Assembly: GCF_032598905.1 (NCBI RefSeq) | Contig: NZ_CP122458.1 | Span: 8,643,001 to 8,707,000, forward strand | Reading direction: 5' to 3' | Length of the DNA stretch: 64,000 bases | DNA from: Streptomyces sp. 11x1 | Lineage (GTDB): Bacteria; Actinomycetota; Actinomycetes; Streptomycetales; Streptomycetaceae | Shown: positions 63,465-64,000 of the stretch, piece after piece | How positions within the stretch are numbered: position 1 is the first letter of the stretch | Layout: the number at the start of each line of letters is the position of its first letter | Position numbers and translations under genes: made by a program | Notes under the pieces: model-generated | Told to the model about the DNA's origin: nothing | The model's input: the letters and a program-made list of their open reading frames with translations, nothing else | Database searches by the model: none

Positions 63465-63590
63465 GCTCTCCCGTTGACGCACCACCCGAAAAGCTGCGGG
63501 AACCACGTACCCCGCCGTTCCACCCCACTGTGACGTGTGGCACCATGCGGGTCATCCCAACCGGCACAGCACCCTCAGGAGACGCTCCTA

Positions 63591-64000
63591 GTGCAGCAAT
63601 CCGCCGTCCCGGAACTGGCACACGCGCACACCCGCCCCATCCACTGGCTCGCCACGGCCACCGCTCTCGCCGGCGTCGTCGCCCTGTCGTCCGCCCTCCA
63701 GCCCGACGCGGCGAGAGCGGCCCAGCCGGCCCCCGCGACAGCCCCGGCCCCCGCCGCCGTGGCGCCCCCCGACCCCGCCGAGGTGGACCTCCCGCTCGAC
63801 TGCGGACCCGTCGGCGTCGTCGTGAAGAAGCAGGGCTCCGGGGACCTCGACGGGGACGGCCGGCCCGAGACCGTGGCCGTCGTGCACTGCGACGCCAGCA
63901 TGGGCACCCCGCCCGACGGCGTGTACGTGCTCACCCGCTCCACCGACGCGGCGCAGCCCCGGGTCGTCGCCACCCTGGTGAACCCCAAGGACCGCACCAC
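63591..64000 (+). CDS. secreted hypothetical protein, 3' end outside window
   Basis: GTG 63591, with AGGAG 10 bases before, opens a frame running off the window (136 residues visible). An N-terminal hydrophobic segment (HWLATATALAGVVALSSAL) followed by an Ala/Pro-rich stretch indicates secretion or membrane anchoring. The visible mature part contains GDLDGDGRPETVAVVHCD, a calcium-binding-like DxDGDG loop found in FG-GAP/dockerin-type repeats. Function unknown. Confidence 0.75.
   Translation, partial: MQQSAVPELAHAHTRPIHWLATATALAGVVALSSALQPDAARAAQPAPATAPAPAAVAPPDPAEVDLPLDCGPVGVVVKKQGSGDLDGDGRPETVAVVHCDASMGTPPDGVYVLTRSTDAAQPRVVATLVNPKDRT

Overview
The window is chromosomal DNA of a Streptomyces or very close relative. 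It is very GC-rich with strong G/C bias at third codon positions, many genes start with GTG behind AGGAG-type ribosome binding sites, and it carries short and long chaplins (aerial hyphae surface proteins), a mycothiol ligase (mshC), a gyl-type glycerol operon, a PAC2/ParJ-like gene and cobalamin-dependent metH. From memory of S. coelicolor, the order chpH/chpC, corA, DUF3090, kinase-like, mshC, PAC2, glpD, glpK, glpF, gylR, metH is conserved core synteny, so this is mostly arm-proximal core rather than a genomic island. No CRISPR array, prophage or complete transposase gene was seen.

Layout. 1-7.1 kb: a broken partial gene, a secreted penicillin-acylase-like enzyme, an alpha/beta hydrolase, a 210-bp MITE-like insertion and a secreted NamZ-type (DUF1343) muramidase. 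7.3-11.4 kb: a probable acyl-CoA catabolic regulon (SDR, TetR regulator, acyl-CoA dehydrogenase and phosphotransferase) with TetR-type operators in front of both transcription units. 11.5-17.7 kb: MBL hydrolase, a His-rich metal-binding protein, paired DUF202 membrane proteins, Nudix hydrolase, FAD dehydrogenase, and a molybdopterin oxidoreductase with cytochrome b. 17.8-20.7 kb: gluconate uptake and kinase with a divergent GntR regulator. 20.7-26.5 kb: an operon with a giant Pls-like peptide synthetase, an M1 aminopeptidase and a YchJ protein, followed by tRNA-Leu(GAG).

27-30 kb: an M20 peptidase, then chaplins chpH and a long wall-anchored chaplin with three chaplin repeats. 30-34.3 kb: conserved hypotheticals, a RecD-like protein whose ATP-binding site looks dead, and an aldo/keto reductase translationally coupled to it. 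34.5-41.4 kb: LLM oxidoreductase, ferritin-like protein, CorA, then a conserved actinobacterial run (phosphatase, DUF3090, kinase-like, mshC). 41.8-50.4 kb: a secreted beta-propeller protein, PAC2/ParJ, an FCD regulator, and glpFKD with gylR, which have matching palindromic operators. 50.8-64 kb: metH, a HAD phosphatase, two tandem peptide-type solute-binding lipoproteins, an orphan NarL-type response regulator with a RecB-like nuclease, an M50 intramembrane protease, TrmI tRNA methyltransferase and the start of a secreted protein.

Convergent gene pairs are usually separated by strong GC-rich hairpins of 13-19 bp, and a dispersed REP-like repeat (core GCGCAGTTCCCCGCGCCCC) sits in at least six intergenic gaps. 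The most unusual items are the three-repeat long chaplin with exact 69-residue spacing, the RecD-like pseudo-helicase, the Pls-like synthetase/aminopeptidase pair, four tandem DnaA-box-like 9-mers at exact 14-bp spacing, and the MITE whose target duplication forms the stop codon of namZ.
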